From the NCBI GenBank assembly GCA_048268845.1, contig JBLWUQ010000008.1, forward strand, positions 62,001-126,000: a stretch of 64,000 nucleotides of DNA, written 5' to 3'. The translations under genes were made by a program, and so were the position numbers. Shown here piece after piece: positions 51,280 through 59,978 of this stretch. Every line of letters starts with the position of its first letter. Positions within the stretch are counted from its first letter, which is position 1. The stretch is from Muriiphilus sp048268845 (lineage in GTDB: Bacteria > Pseudomonadota > Alphaproteobacteria > Rhodobacterales > Rhodobacteraceae). Under the pieces are notes generated by a model that saw only the letters and a program-made list of their open reading frames with translations, searched no databases and was not told the DNA's origin.

Positions 51280-52431
51280 TCAGCCCGCGCCTTTGGGCAT
51301 CGGCGTCGTGCCTTGCTTGTAGGGCGTCCAGTCGGTGATCTCGGGGTAGAACTGCCGCCGCCAGGCGCGTACACGCGGGTTGAACATCCGCCGCCAGACC
51401 GGCGGAACCATCGCAATCGCCGTCATCGGCGGATAGCCGGTCGGCAGCATCGGCACCTCACTTTCGTCATAGACCTGCAACAGCGGATAGCGCCGCATCG
51501 GGTGCAGGTGGTGGTCGGCGTGGCGTTGCAGGTTGATCAGAAGGTTGCCCGAAACCCGGTGCGCCGAATCCCATGAATGGTGCGGCTTGACCGGCTCATA
51601 GCGGCCATCGCCAAGGTATTTGCGGGTCAGCCCGTAATGCTCGACATAATTGGTCAGCTCAAGCTGCCAGACCGCGACCAGCGCCTGGAACACGAACAGC
51701 CCGACCCCGACCCAGCCGCCGATAACGAAGGCCAGCGCCAGAAACGCGGTTTGCAGCGCGAGATACTTCCAGATCGGGTTCGAGCGGTGCCAGGGCGAGC
51801 GCCCGCGCCGCGCCAGCATCGCCTTTTCCGCCCGCCAGGCCGAGCCCGGCCCCTGCCACAACACACGCGGAAAGGCGCGCAGGAAACCCTCGTTGTAGCG
51901 CGCCGTCACGGTGTCGCGCGGGGTGCCGACCCAGGGGTGATGCACGAGAAGGTGCTCGGTTCGGAAATGTCCGTAAAGCACAAGGGCAAGCAGCAGATCG
52001 CCCAGATTTCGCTCATACCAGCTGGGTTTGTGCATCAATTCATGGGCATAGACGATGCCGACCGTGCCGGTGGTCACACCGATGCCGAACATGATCCCGA
52101 AGACCTCGAGCGTCGAATATGCGTCGCTGCGCGTCAGCACGTAGAGCGTTCCGTAGATCAGGCAGAACTGGATCGGAAACCAGATCCAGGTCAGCGCGCG
52201 GAACCAGAACAATTCAGAATCCGGCGTGTTCGGGTCGGGGTTTCGCAGATCCTTGCCGATCACCAAGTCGAGCAAGGGCATCAGCACCCAGCCGTAGAGC
52301 GGGATCAAAAGGATGGTCCAGCCGCCTTCGCTGACCGCCAGCACCACCAGCGGCACGAAGGTCAGCGTCAGCCAGTAGGGCCACGCCTTGAGCCGCCCGG
52401 TATCGGCTTTCGTCTGGATCGCGTCGGTCAT
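51280..52431 (-). CDS. alkB: Alkane 1-monooxygenase (AlkB-type diiron membrane hydroxylase)
   Basis: A 383-residue integral-membrane diiron enzyme that hydroxylates terminal methyl groups of medium-chain alkanes with O2 and rubredoxin. The His boxes are complete: HELMH at 130-134, EHLLVHH at 159-165, NYVEHYG at 261-267 and LQRHADHH at 301-308. Six hydrophobic helices precede and separate them. Its ATG overlaps the P450 stop (TCAT on the plus strand), so both are made from one message. No rubredoxin gene is adjacent. Confidence 0.94.
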   Translation of the reverse strand: MTDAIQTKADTGRLKAWPYWLTLTFVPLVVLAVSEGGWTILLIPLYGWVLMPLLDLVIGKDLRNPDPNTPDSELFWFRALTWIWFPIQFCLIYGTLYVLTRSDAYSTLEVFGIMFGIGVTTGTVGIVYAHELMHKPSWYERNLGDLLLALVLYGHFRTEHLLVHHPWVGTPRDTVTARYNEGFLRAFPRVLWQGPGSAWRAEKAMLARRGRSPWHRSNPIWKYLALQTAFLALAFVIGGWVGVGLFVFQALVAVWQLELTNYVEHYGLTRKYLGDGRYEPVKPHHSWDSAHRVSGNLLINLQRHADHHLHPMRRYPLLQVYDESEVPMLPTGYPPMTAIAMVPPVWRRMFNPRVRAWRRQFYPEITDWTPYKQGTTPMPKGAG

Positions 52432-53858
52432 GTTGCGGCTTTCTCGAGGGGTTTCACGGGAGCGTTGGCGCGGGGCGTCAGGCGCAGGTGGATGCCGTCA
52501 CGCGAGCGCACGGTCAGATGCGCCACCGGCATCGGCTCGCGCCCCTCGACCAGATCGAAGCGAAAGGCGCGCACGAACATCGACAGGATCAGCGTGCCCT
52601 CGGCCATCGCGAAGGCCGAACCGGGGCAGACCCGCTGGCCGGCCGAGAACGGGATATAGGCCGAGCGCAGGCATTCCTTGCCGTTCGGGGTGGCGAAGCG
52701 GCCGGGGTCGAACTCGTCAGGCCGCTCCCACAGGCGTTCATGGCGGTGCAGGTGCCAGGGGCTGAGGATGACCTGCGAGCCTTTCGCGACGTCACGGTCG
52801 CGGAAACGCTCCGGGCAGGCGGCTTCGCGCACGAACATCGGCACCGGCGGGTAGAGCCGCATCGACTCGCGAAACACCGCGCGCGACTCGCGCAGTTTCG
52901 ACAGGGTCGAGAAATAGATCTTGTCGGGCTCGAAGGCGTCCAGCGCCTCTTGCGCGACCTTCTCCTGCCACTCGGGATAGCGCGCCAGCAGGTAGAGCGC
53001 CCAGGCAAGGGCTGCGGCGGATGTTTCATGCCCGGCGAGGAAGAAGATCGCCACCTGATCGACCATTTCATCGCGCTGAAAGCACTGGCCGGTTTCCGGG
53101 TCGGGCGTCGTCATGATCTTGGTGGCCAGATCGTCGGGCGCGGTGCCATCGGCGATCTGGCGCACCCGCATGTCGGTCAACTGGCCGATCAGATCGCGGA
53201 TGATGCGGGCGGTCTCGCGGGTCTTGCGCGAATGAAACCGCGGAAACCAGCGCGGCAGCGGCAGGACGGCGGTGACGTTGGCGACCGGCTGGGCCGCCTG
53301 ATGCGCGCGGAAGGTCTCGAATGCCGCATTGGCGATCTCGTGTTCGATCGGCACGGAAAACAGCGTGCGAAAGATCACGTCCATCGCGACATGGCTGGTC
53401 TGGGCCTCGATCTCGACCGGCCCCTGCCCGGCCAGCGTGCGCAGCCGCTCCACCGCCGCGACGCCGCTGTCCCACATCGACGGAAACACGATGCGCAGGC
53501 GGCCACCCTCGAAGGCAGGGTCGATGATGCGGCGCTGATGCGCCCAGAGCGCGCCGTTCGAAATGAAGATCGATTCACCCAGAAGCGGCTTCAGCCCCAC
53601 CCGCATCCGCTCGGATTTGGGAAAGTCCTGCGGGCGCTGTTTCAGCACCAGATCGACAAGCTCGGGGTCGTTGCAGAGGTAGGAGCGAAAGAACGGCGTG
53701 CGCATTTCCGCCATCCAGGCGCGGTAGAGCCGCGCCGGTTGCGCCGACAGGATGTCTTTCTTGAACAGGCGGAAATAGGTCCAGAGCGAGACATTGCCGG
53801 TGCGCGCGGCCGGTTTCGGCGGTGGCCCCTTGGGGGTGGCGGTGTGGCTGTCGAACAC
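52428..53858 (-). CDS. Cytochrome P450
   Basis: A 476-residue soluble P450. Heme-thiolate loop FSAGQRVCPG with Cys411, I-helix AGHETSAAALAWAL (acid-alcohol pair), K-helix FRESMRLYPP (ExxR), and HERLWERPDEFDPGRF. The layout is of the CYP4/fatty-acid-hydroxylase-like bacterial type rather than CYP153, but I do not assign a family. The start is GTG 53858 with AGAGG ahead. Encoded just before alkB with a 4-base overlap, so joint alkane/fatty-acid oxidation is likely. An Fnr-type box is centred 79 bases upstream. No ferredoxin or reductase gene is adjacent. Confidence 0.92.
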   Translation of the reverse strand: MFDSHTATPKGPPPKPAARTGNVSLWTYFRLFKKDILSAQPARLYRAWMAEMRTPFFRSYLCNDPELVDLVLKQRPQDFPKSERMRVGLKPLLGESIFISNGALWAHQRRIIDPAFEGGRLRIVFPSMWDSGVAAVERLRTLAGQGPVEIEAQTSHVAMDVIFRTLFSVPIEHEIANAAFETFRAHQAAQPVANVTAVLPLPRWFPRFHSRKTRETARIIRDLIGQLTDMRVRQIADGTAPDDLATKIMTTPDPETGQCFQRDEMVDQVAIFFLAGHETSAAALAWALYLLARYPEWQEKVAQEALDAFEPDKIYFSTLSKLRESRAVFRESMRLYPPVPMFVREAACPERFRDRDVAKGSQVILSPWHLHRHERLWERPDEFDPGRFATPNGKECLRSAYIPFSAGQRVCPGSAFAMAEGTLILSMFVRAFRFDLVEGREPMPVAHLTVRSRDGIHLRLTPRANAPVKPLEKAAT

Positions 53859-53930
53859 GCAAGGCCTCTGTCGCGACGCGCCCCGGGGGCACAGGTGCGC
53901 GATCCTTCGGGGCGGAACCTTGCATTGTCA

Positions 53931-53944
53931 TTGACGATCATCAA
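53931..53944. promoter_or_regulatory. Fnr-type box between P450-alkB and the Fnr-like gene
   Basis: TTGAC-GATC-ATCAA, matching the Fnr consensus with one half-site base changed. Centre is 79 bases before the P450 GTG, nearly the same spacing as at ubiT, and about 104 bases before the Fnr-like ATG, so autoregulation is also possible. Confidence 0.7.
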
Positions 53945-54041
53945 AATCAGGCGGGAACGGTTTGTTGCCAGCACCCGAACCATGCTAGGGTGCGATTCAT
54001 GACCAGGGCGGATATTCGCCTGCCATTTTCGTGACTTGCCC

Positions 54042-54755
54042 ATGACCAAAGCGCCAGCACCGACCGCCAGCCCAACGCCGCATCCCTGCGGCCAGTGCCA
54101 GTTCTATGAAGGCAGCGTCTGGACTCCGGTCGAGCCGGGGTCGGTGTCGATGCTGGCCAGCCGGTTCTTTCGCAAGGAGCTTGAGACCGGGCAGGTGCTG
54201 TTCGAACAGGGCGAGGTCAACCAGGGGGTGTTCTGCGTCTCGCGCGGGTTGATCGCGCTGCGCACGCATCACTCCGATGGCACCTCGACGCTGTTCAAGC
54301 TGGCCTATCCGGGCGAGGTCATCGGCTTTCGCTCGTTCCTCGACGATGGCGTGCACAAGACCGAGGCGCGCGCGCTGATGCCGTCGCGGGTCTGCACAGT
54401 TGCGCGGCGCGACGCGCAAAAGGTGGTTCACGCCAACCCGACGGTGCTGGCCAACCTCGCGGCGCGCTGCGTCACCGAGATCGACCGCAATCAGGCCCGG
54501 ATCATCGCCACCGCGACCACCTCGAACAAGGACCGCCTTGCCGAAACGCTGCGCGACCTGATCGACCGGCACGGCGTGGCCGATGGCGACGTGATCCGCA
54601 CGCAGCTTCCCCTGTCGCGCAAGGACCTGGCCGACCTGATCGGCGTGCCGCCGGAAACCCTGTCGCGGCTGATCGGGCGGCTGGCGAAAGAGGGCTATTT
54701 CGCGTTTTCAGGCCGCGAGGTGCGTATTCCGGCAGAGGGTGTCAGGACAGGCTGA
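54042..54755 (+). CDS. Crp/Fnr-family regulator with Fnr-type recognition helix and incomplete cysteine set
   Basis: A 237-residue regulator: cNMP-like sensor domain (~45-130), dimer helix, and C-terminal HTH with LPLSRKDLADLIGVPPETLSR. The ETLSR element gives the E-x-x-S-R contacts of Fnr, which read TTGAT/ATCAA half-sites. Fnr holds a 4Fe-4S cluster by Cys20, 23, 29 and 122 (E. coli); here Cys16 and Cys19 (HPCGQC) and Cys118 (SRVCTV) align, but the third N-terminal Cys is missing. It may hold a different cluster, use another ligand, or sense NO or redox. ATG 54042 preferred to TTG 54036. An Fnr-type box lies 98 bases upstream. Confidence 0.87.
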   Translation: MTKAPAPTASPTPHPCGQCQFYEGSVWTPVEPGSVSMLASRFFRKELETGQVLFEQGEVNQGVFCVSRGLIALRTHHSDGTSTLFKLAYPGEVIGFRSFLDDGVHKTEARALMPSRVCTVARRDAQKVVHANPTVLANLAARCVTEIDRNQARIIATATTSNKDRLAETLRDLIDRHGVADGDVIRTQLPLSRKDLADLIGVPPETLSRLIGRLAKEGYFAFSGREVRIPAEGVRTG

Positions 54756-55596
54756 CGCGATAGACGCTTTGCGCTGTCCCGTTGGCGATGGCCGTCGCCT
54801 CGGCATCCGACAGCTTGCCCAGAATCTCGCGCGTCACGGCGATCCATTCCGGCAGACCCTTGGCAAGGTTCACCACCGGCCAGTCGCTGCCCCAGACCAT
54901 GCGGTCGGAGCCGAAGACCTCCAGCACATGATCGACATAGGGCGTGATGGCCTCCAGCGTCATCGCGTCCGGCGCGCAATAGGCCATCAGGCCCGAGAGC
55001 TTGCAGGTGACGTTGGGCAGTGCGGCCAGCGCCGTCACGTCGGCCCGCCATGGATCAAGCCCGCCGCCCGCGATGTCTGGCACGCCGCAGTGGTTCAGAA
55101 CAAGCCGCGTGTTGGCGCAGGCCGCCGCAAGCTCTGCCGCGATGGGCAGTTGGCGGGCGAGAAAGCACATGTCGAACACCTTGTCCGCAGCGCCGATCTT
55201 GCGCAGGTTGCGCCGGAACGTTTCCGATTGCGACAGCTCGTCGGGCATGACGTGCAGGATGCGGCGGTAGCCAGCCACGCCCATCGCGCCGGTCTCGTCC
55301 AGCCAGGCGTCGAAACCGTCATCGGTCTCGGGCCGACACGAGGCGATGATGCCTTTGACGCCGGTGCCGGGTTCCTGCACCAGCCCGTGAACGAAGCGCG
55401 TCTCGGCCTGATAATCGGCATCGTCCACGCCGGTCTCCATGAACAGGGTGCCGCCAACGCCCAACCCCTGCACCAGCGCGCCGTAATCGGCCAGCGTGAA
55501 GTCGCCCGAGGCCAGCGGCGGGATGCCGTCGGCCCAGCCGTAGCCGGCCACGTCGCGGTAGAACAGGTGCTGGTGGGTATCGAGAAGCGGTATCAT
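54742..55596 (-). CDS. Amidohydrolase-family lactonase (fuconolactonase/PDC-lactonase type)
   Basis: A 284-residue TIM-barrel hydrolase of the amidohydrolase-2 class. Metal and acid residues: LLDTHQHLFYRD at the N terminus, LVLNHCGVPD in the middle and MVWGSDWPVVNL near the end. In this family such proteins open sugar lactones (L-fucono-, L-rhamnono-lactone). Context supports a sugar-acid lactone: it lies at the end of an operon with dehydratases, an SDR and a mutarotase. The 3' end overlaps the Fnr-like gene by 14 bases. Confidence 0.83.
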   Translation of the reverse strand: MIPLLDTHQHLFYRDVAGYGWADGIPPLASGDFTLADYGALVQGLGVGGTLFMETGVDDADYQAETRFVHGLVQEPGTGVKGIIASCRPETDDGFDAWLDETGAMGVAGYRRILHVMPDELSQSETFRRNLRKIGAADKVFDMCFLARQLPIAAELAAACANTRLVLNHCGVPDIAGGGLDPWRADVTALAALPNVTCKLSGLMAYCAPDAMTLEAITPYVDHVLEVFGSDRMVWGSDWPVVNLAKGLPEWIAVTREILGKLSDAEATAIANGTAQSVYRVSLS

Positions 55597-55625
55597 GTCG
55601 TCCTCCTGTTTCGTGGTCGGCCGGT

Positions 55626-56363
55626 TCAGGTATTGGCCCAGCCACCGTCGATCACATGCGCAACCCCGGTGGTATAGGCGCTCTCGTCCGAAGCCAGATA
55701 AACCACCAGTGCCGCGATTTCCTCGGGCTTGCCGATGCGCCCGATCGGCTGGCGCGCGATGAAGGCGGCGCGGGCGGCGTCATAGTCGCCGGTTGCGGCC
55801 AAGCGCTGTTCCAGCGACGGGCTTTCCACCGTGCCGGGGCAGATCGCGTTGCAGCGGATACCTTGGGTGATGTGGTCGGCGGCAATGGCCTTGGTCATGC
55901 CGATCACCGCCGCCTTGGTGGTGCCATAGGCAAAGCGGTTGGGGGCCGCGATCACCGATGAGGCGACCGACGACATGTTGATGATCGACCCGCCACCGGC
56001 CTTGATCATCCCCGGCAGGAAGGCACGGATCATGCGATACATCGCGGTCACGTTGAGGCCCATCGAGAACGCCCACTGATCCTCGTCGCAATCGAGGATC
56101 GTGCCGTTGGCGACGAAGCCGGCGCAGTTGAACAACACGTTCGGTGCGCCGACCTGCTTGACGGCAGCGGCAATCGACGCCGGGTCGAGCACGTCGAGCC
56201 GGAAGGTCTTGATCCCGTGGCCTGCCAGGTCGGCCAGCGCCGCCTCGTTCACGTCGGTGGCGAAGACCGATGCCCCCTCGGCCTGCATCGCCAGCGCGCT
56301 CGCCCGCCCGATCCCCTGCCCCGCGGCGGTGACAAGGCAGGTCTTTCCGCTCAGTCGTCCCAT
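55626..56363 (-). CDS. SDR, 2-keto-3-deoxy-L-fuconate dehydrogenase type
   Basis: A 245-residue classical SDR: VTAAGQGIGRA loop, Asp in FATDVNEAAL (NAD type), NCAGFVANG, INMSSVASSVI and YGTTK active site, and GVAHVIDGGWANT at the end. The short, DHRS6-like form with an Arg-rich RQPIGRIGKPEEIA loop is that of 2-keto-3-deoxy-sugar-acid 4-dehydrogenases. It precedes the lactonase gene by 29 bases. Substrate not proven. Confidence 0.8.
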   Translation of the reverse strand: MGRLSGKTCLVTAAGQGIGRASALAMQAEGASVFATDVNEAALADLAGHGIKTFRLDVLDPASIAAAVKQVGAPNVLFNCAGFVANGTILDCDEDQWAFSMGLNVTAMYRMIRAFLPGMIKAGGGSIINMSSVASSVIAAPNRFAYGTTKAAVIGMTKAIAADHITQGIRCNAICPGTVESPSLEQRLAATGDYDAARAAFIARQPIGRIGKPEEIAALVVYLASDESAYTTGVAHVIDGGWANT

Positions 56364-56375
56364 GATCTTCCTTTC

Positions 56376-57569
56376 TCATCCCGGCAGGCAGGCCGGCCCG
56401 ATCGGTTCAAAACTCTTGTAGGTCAGGATGAACTCGGCATGGCCAAGCGCCTCCGATTTCGTCTGCGCGCCGCTGGCGACATCCAGCACCATGTCGAAGA
56501 TCTCGTCGCCCACCGCGTCCAGCGTCGCGGTGCCGGTGATGATGCGCCCGGCGTTCACGTCCATGTCGCCGGCGAGGCGCTCATACATATGCGGGTTGGC
56601 GGCGATCTTGATCACCGGCGCCAGCGCCGAGCCGACGACCGAGCCGCGCCCGGTGACGAACAGCGTCATATGCGCGCCCGAGGCCATCATCTCGACGATC
56701 TCGGCGTTGTCCGAGATGTTTGGGAAACCAAAGCGCACCTCGCCATCCGGCACCACGTCCATCAGGTAAAGCCCGCCGCGCGGCGGGATGTCGCCGGGCT
56801 TGATCAGGCCGGAAATCCGCGAGGAGCCGGATTTGGCATAGGCGCCCATCGACTTTTCCTCGATGGTGGTCAGCCCGCCCTCGGCATTGCCGGCAGCGAA
56901 ACTGCCAAAGCCCAGCGTGTCGTAATAACGCGCGGCCTTGGCGACGGCGGCGCGCAGTTCTTCGGCCAGATCCGGCGTGACGGCGCGCGCGGCCATGATG
57001 TCCTCGCAGCCGATCAACTCGCCGGTTTCCTCGAAGATGCAGGCCGCACCCGCCTCCACCAGCCGATCAAACGCCCGGCCCGCCGCCGGGTTGCCGGAAA
57101 TGCCGCTGGTCCCGTCCGAGCCGCCGCAGACCGTGCCGATCACCAGATCGGACACCTGCATCGGCACTTTTTCGGCCTGCGCAAGCGCCGCGACCTGTTC
57201 CGCAACCCACTTTTGCCCCTCGGCAATCGTCGCCGCCGTGCCGCCGTCGTTCTGGATCACCAGCGTTTTCACCGGTCGACCAGTGGCGCGAATGACCTCC
57301 TGCAACTGGTAGCGGTTGAAGCTCTCGCAGCCCAGCGACACGAGCAGCACCGCGCCGACATTGGGGTGGGTGCACAACCGCTCCATCATCAGCTGCGCGT
57401 AGGGGTTGGGAAAACAGCCGGGAAAGCCGATCAGGTGCGCCTGATGGCGTGTCGGCCATGCGATTTCGCGCGCGACATGGTGGGCACATTCGACAAGGTA
57501 GGCGACCGCAACATGGTTGCGGATGCCCTTGCGCCCGTCGCTGCGAAGATAGCCGGTGAGTTGGGTCAT
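56376..57569 (-). CDS. UxaA-family dehydratase/hydrolase, large subunit
   Basis: A 397-residue protein of the altronate/galactarate dehydratase C-terminal family. GYLRSDGRKGIRNHVAV, GFPGCFPNPYAQ, LVSLGCESFNR, VIGTVCGGSDGTSGISGNPA, GFGNCxx-like GFGSFAAGNAEGGLTTIEEKS and TGRGSVVGSALAPVIKI. Conserved Cys residues likely bind an Fe or Fe-S site. E. coli UxaA and GarD carry an extra N-terminal SAF domain in the same chain; here that domain is a separate gene (57566-57892) overlapping by 4 bases. The sugar acid is unknown. Confidence 0.85.
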   Translation of the reverse strand: MTQLTGYLRSDGRKGIRNHVAVAYLVECAHHVAREIAWPTRHQAHLIGFPGCFPNPYAQLMMERLCTHPNVGAVLLVSLGCESFNRYQLQEVIRATGRPVKTLVIQNDGGTAATIAEGQKWVAEQVAALAQAEKVPMQVSDLVIGTVCGGSDGTSGISGNPAAGRAFDRLVEAGAACIFEETGELIGCEDIMAARAVTPDLAEELRAAVAKAARYYDTLGFGSFAAGNAEGGLTTIEEKSMGAYAKSGSSRISGLIKPGDIPPRGGLYLMDVVPDGEVRFGFPNISDNAEIVEMMASGAHMTLFVTGRGSVVGSALAPVIKIAANPHMYERLAGDMDVNAGRIITGTATLDAVGDEIFDMVLDVASGAQTKSEALGHAEFILTYKSFEPIGPACLPG

Positions 57570-57892
57570 GCCGTGCCTCCGAACCGCGCCTTTTCGGCTT
57601 CCAGCGAATGGGTGGCGGTGTAGTCGCTTTTCAGATTGTCCAGATGGACGTGATCGCCCGGCGCGATGTCGCGCGTGGCGGTGCCGATCGGGGCGCCGTA
57701 TTTCAACACCTTGTTGCCCGCTCTGATCGCGGCGCGCGCCAGTTTGTGGCCCATGCCGATACGCTGTCGTATGGTCACCTCCTGCCCGGACACCGTCACG
57801 GTCTCGCCCGCCTCGATGGCGGCGCGCAGGACAAAGACGTTGTCGCGCGGGCTGAGCAGCAGCAGGCGGGGGTCGGTGTCTTGCATCGTCAT
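57566..57892 (-). CDS. UxaA-family dehydratase, small SAF-domain subunit
   Basis: A 108-residue SAF-domain protein: LLLLSPRDNVFVLRAAIEAGE, the RIGMGHKLARAAIRAG core, VLKYGAPIGTATRDIAPGDH and VHLDNLKSDY. This is the N-terminal domain of altronate dehydratase as a stand-alone subunit. Its ATG overlaps the upstream enolase-superfamily gene by 4 bases and its stop overlaps the large subunit gene by 4. ATG 57886 is a close alternative start. Confidence 0.87.
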   Translation of the reverse strand: MTMQDTDPRLLLLSPRDNVFVLRAAIEAGETVTVSGQEVTIRQRIGMGHKLARAAIRAGNKVLKYGAPIGTATRDIAPGDHVHLDNLKSDYTATHSLEAEKARFGGTA

Positions 57893-59001
57893 AGCTCCGC
57901 TATGGTGGCGTTGTCGATCATGTCCCAATCGAGCTCGATGCCAAGGCCCGGTGCCTCGGGCATCGTGGCGATGCCGTCGGTGATTGGCAGGGGTTCTGTG
58001 AGGCCAAAGGCGAAGGGGTCCATCGGCCAGAGCAGTTCGAAATAGCTCGAATTCGCAATCGCGCCGTTCAGGTGCAGGTTCACCAGTTCCAGCGGGTGCA
58101 GGATCGTCGTGTGAAGCTCGCAGTTCATGTGGTGTGCCTCGGCCAGATGCGCGGTCTTGAGGGTGCCGGTGATGCCGCCCGACCAGCTTGGATCGGCGCG
58201 CACCGCGTCGACGACGCGGCTGGCGATGCATTCGGCCACCGAATATGGGTGTTTTGCCAGAACCTCGGTGCCGACGACCGGAATGTCCAGCACCCGCGTC
58301 AACTCGCGCAGCGCGCCGAACGCCTCGTCGGGCAACGGCTCTTCCAGCCAGAGGAAATCAAGCTCCTCCAGCACCCGGCCAAGGCGGATCGCCTGTTCCA
58401 GCGTATAGGGCGCGACCGGGTCCGACATCAGGGTAAACTCGGCCCCGACGGCATCGCGCACGGCGCGGTGAATCTCGATATCCTCGGCCAGCGACTTGCC
58501 CGGCGGGTGGATCTTGTAGCCCTTCATCCCCGCCGCCTGCACCGCGCGCGCCTCGGCGGCATAGGCGTCGGCATCGGGCAGGACCAGCGACGAGACATAG
58601 ACCGGCACCTGCGCGCGCGCACCGCCGATATAGCGCCACAAGGGCTGGCCGGCGGCCTCGGCACCAAGCAGCCACAGGCAGCAATCGACCGGCCCGTAGC
58701 TGTAGATCGGCAGGTGATGCCACCAGCGGTCGGCCACCCGCCAATCCTGCCACGCCGCCTCGCGATCAAGCGCGTTTCGCCCGGTGAAGAACGGCCTGAG
58801 CGAGGCCGCCGCCAGATGCCCGGCCCCCAGCGCCGAACGCCCGGCAAAGCCGAACATCGAGGCCGAGCGGCCGCATTCGGTGTTGAGCGTGTAGACCAGA
58901 AACTCCAGCGCGTCCTGAGACTGGCCATCGCGCATCGACGCACCAGAGACCGAGGCCCCTTGGTGGCGACAGGCGCGTATGTCCAGCCCGGCGATCTGCA
59001 T
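57889..59001 (-). CDS. Enolase-superfamily (mandelate racemase-like) dehydratase A
   Basis: A 370-residue two-domain protein. The barrel has KGYKIHP (KxK-type Lys), FTLMSDPVAPY (first metal Asp), FLWLEEPLPDEA (Glu), PVVGTEVLAKHPYS (Glu) and the HTTILHPLELVN region. It may dehydrate a sugar acid such as fuconate, but the general base His/Asp pair is not the standard one, so the exact reaction is open. The N-terminal capping domain is Trp-rich (WQDWRVADRWWHH). In the operon it sits between the RraA-like and SAF-subunit genes. Confidence 0.83.
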   Translation of the reverse strand: MQIAGLDIRACRHQGASVSGASMRDGQSQDALEFLVYTLNTECGRSASMFGFAGRSALGAGHLAAASLRPFFTGRNALDREAAWQDWRVADRWWHHLPIYSYGPVDCCLWLLGAEAAGQPLWRYIGGARAQVPVYVSSLVLPDADAYAAEARAVQAAGMKGYKIHPPGKSLAEDIEIHRAVRDAVGAEFTLMSDPVAPYTLEQAIRLGRVLEELDFLWLEEPLPDEAFGALRELTRVLDIPVVGTEVLAKHPYSVAECIASRVVDAVRADPSWSGGITGTLKTAHLAEAHHMNCELHTTILHPLELVNLHLNGAIANSSYFELLWPMDPFAFGLTEPLPITDGIATMPEAPGLGIELDWDMIDNATIAEL

Positions 59002-59003
59002 GG

Positions 59004-59654
59004 TCAGAACTTCCCGTATTTCAGATAGGCTTCCTGCGGGTCGACGCCTTCGAGGATCGCCTTGCGCACCTTGCTTTCGGTCTGCATCGCGGCCAGCGAC
59101 GCCTCCAGCACTTCGTCGACGATTTCGGCGGGAATGCAGACCATCCCGTCGCGGTCGCCGTGCAGCCAGTCGCCGGGGCGGATCAGCACTTCGTCGATCA
59201 TGATGTCGACCTCGTGCGCCTTGGGCAGCCAGAACCCGACCACGTCGCGCGGCGTGTTGTGCGTGCCCCAGGCGGGAAATCCCAGATCGAGGATGAAATG
59301 CGTATCGCGCAAACCACCATCCACAACACAGCCCAGAACCCCCTTGCGGTGCAGGGTTTCCGCCGACAACTCGCCCATCTGCGCGACCTGATGGGTGTGC
59401 GGCTGGGTGGTCCAGATGTGGCCCGGCGGGGCCTTGGACAGCAGCCCGGTCCAGGCCAGCAGGGTTTCATGCGGATCGGCGGTTTCATCCACCCGCCCCT
59501 CGATGGTCCAGGCCGGGCCGCAGAGCGTCATCTCGGGCTGGAGCGGGCGGATGCGCGGCGGCAGGGTGAAATTGCGCCGCCCCATGGCGCGCAATATGTC
59601 GTGGATGACGCTGGTATAGCAGGTCCGGTATTGCGCAAGGCGCGTATCAGTCAT
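59004..59654 (-). CDS. RraA-like protein (HMG/CHA aldolase or decarboxylase type)
   Basis: A 216-residue protein of the RraA/aldolase-II fold. GVLGCVVDGGLRDTHFI (the G-x-x-x-D-G-x-x-R-D motif, metal and pyruvate binding) and DWLHGDRDGMVCIPAEIVDEVL are present. Members with these Arg-Asp residues are metal-dependent class II aldolases or decarboxylases of keto-acids, rather than RNase E regulators. In this operon it may cleave the keto-sugar acid. It is 2 bases from the enolase-like gene and overlaps the mutarotase gene by 8. Confidence 0.82.
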   Translation of the reverse strand: MTDTRLAQYRTCYTSVIHDILRAMGRRNFTLPPRIRPLQPEMTLCGPAWTIEGRVDETADPHETLLAWTGLLSKAPPGHIWTTQPHTHQVAQMGELSAETLHRKGVLGCVVDGGLRDTHFILDLGFPAWGTHNTPRDVVGFWLPKAHEVDIMIDEVLIRPGDWLHGDRDGMVCIPAEIVDEVLEASLAAMQTESKVRKAILEGVDPQEAYLKYGKF

Positions 59655-59976
59655 GGTGAAATACCTCCTCCATCATCGCCCACCATTCGCCCTCTTTTCG
59701 GGTCTCGAGCGGCTCCTGGCAGGGCATGCAGATATCCCACCATTCCTGGGTGCGCGGATCGGCGGCCATCCTGGCCGCGTCCGCATCGAAATCCACGCCG
59801 GTGTATTCCCAATAGCCGAACAGCAGGTTTTCCGGCTCGCGCAGGTAGATCGAGTAGTTGGTGATGTTGCAGGCCGAAATCATCGCCAGGATATCGGGCC
59901 AGGCATCGGCGTGCAGGCGTTTGTAGTCGTCGATCCGCTCGGGCTTGATGCCGATCACCATGGCCATGCGTTGCAT
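59647..59976 (-). CDS. L-rhamnose/L-fucose mutarotase family protein
   Basis: A 109-residue RhaM-type protein that interconverts anomers of a 6-deoxy sugar. AMVIGIKPERIDDYKRLHADAWPDI (His and the paired Asp), NYSIYLREPENLLFGYWEY and the final EEVFHHD match the family. ATG 59976 has AAAGGAG ahead and is preferred to the longer frame. Its presence is the best clue that the operon handles a deoxy-hexose or related sugar. Confidence 0.87.
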   Translation of the reverse strand: MQRMAMVIGIKPERIDDYKRLHADAWPDILAMISACNITNYSIYLREPENLLFGYWEYTGVDFDADAARMAADPRTQEWWDICMPCQEPLETRKEGEWWAMMEEVFHHD

Positions 59977-59978
59977 TG

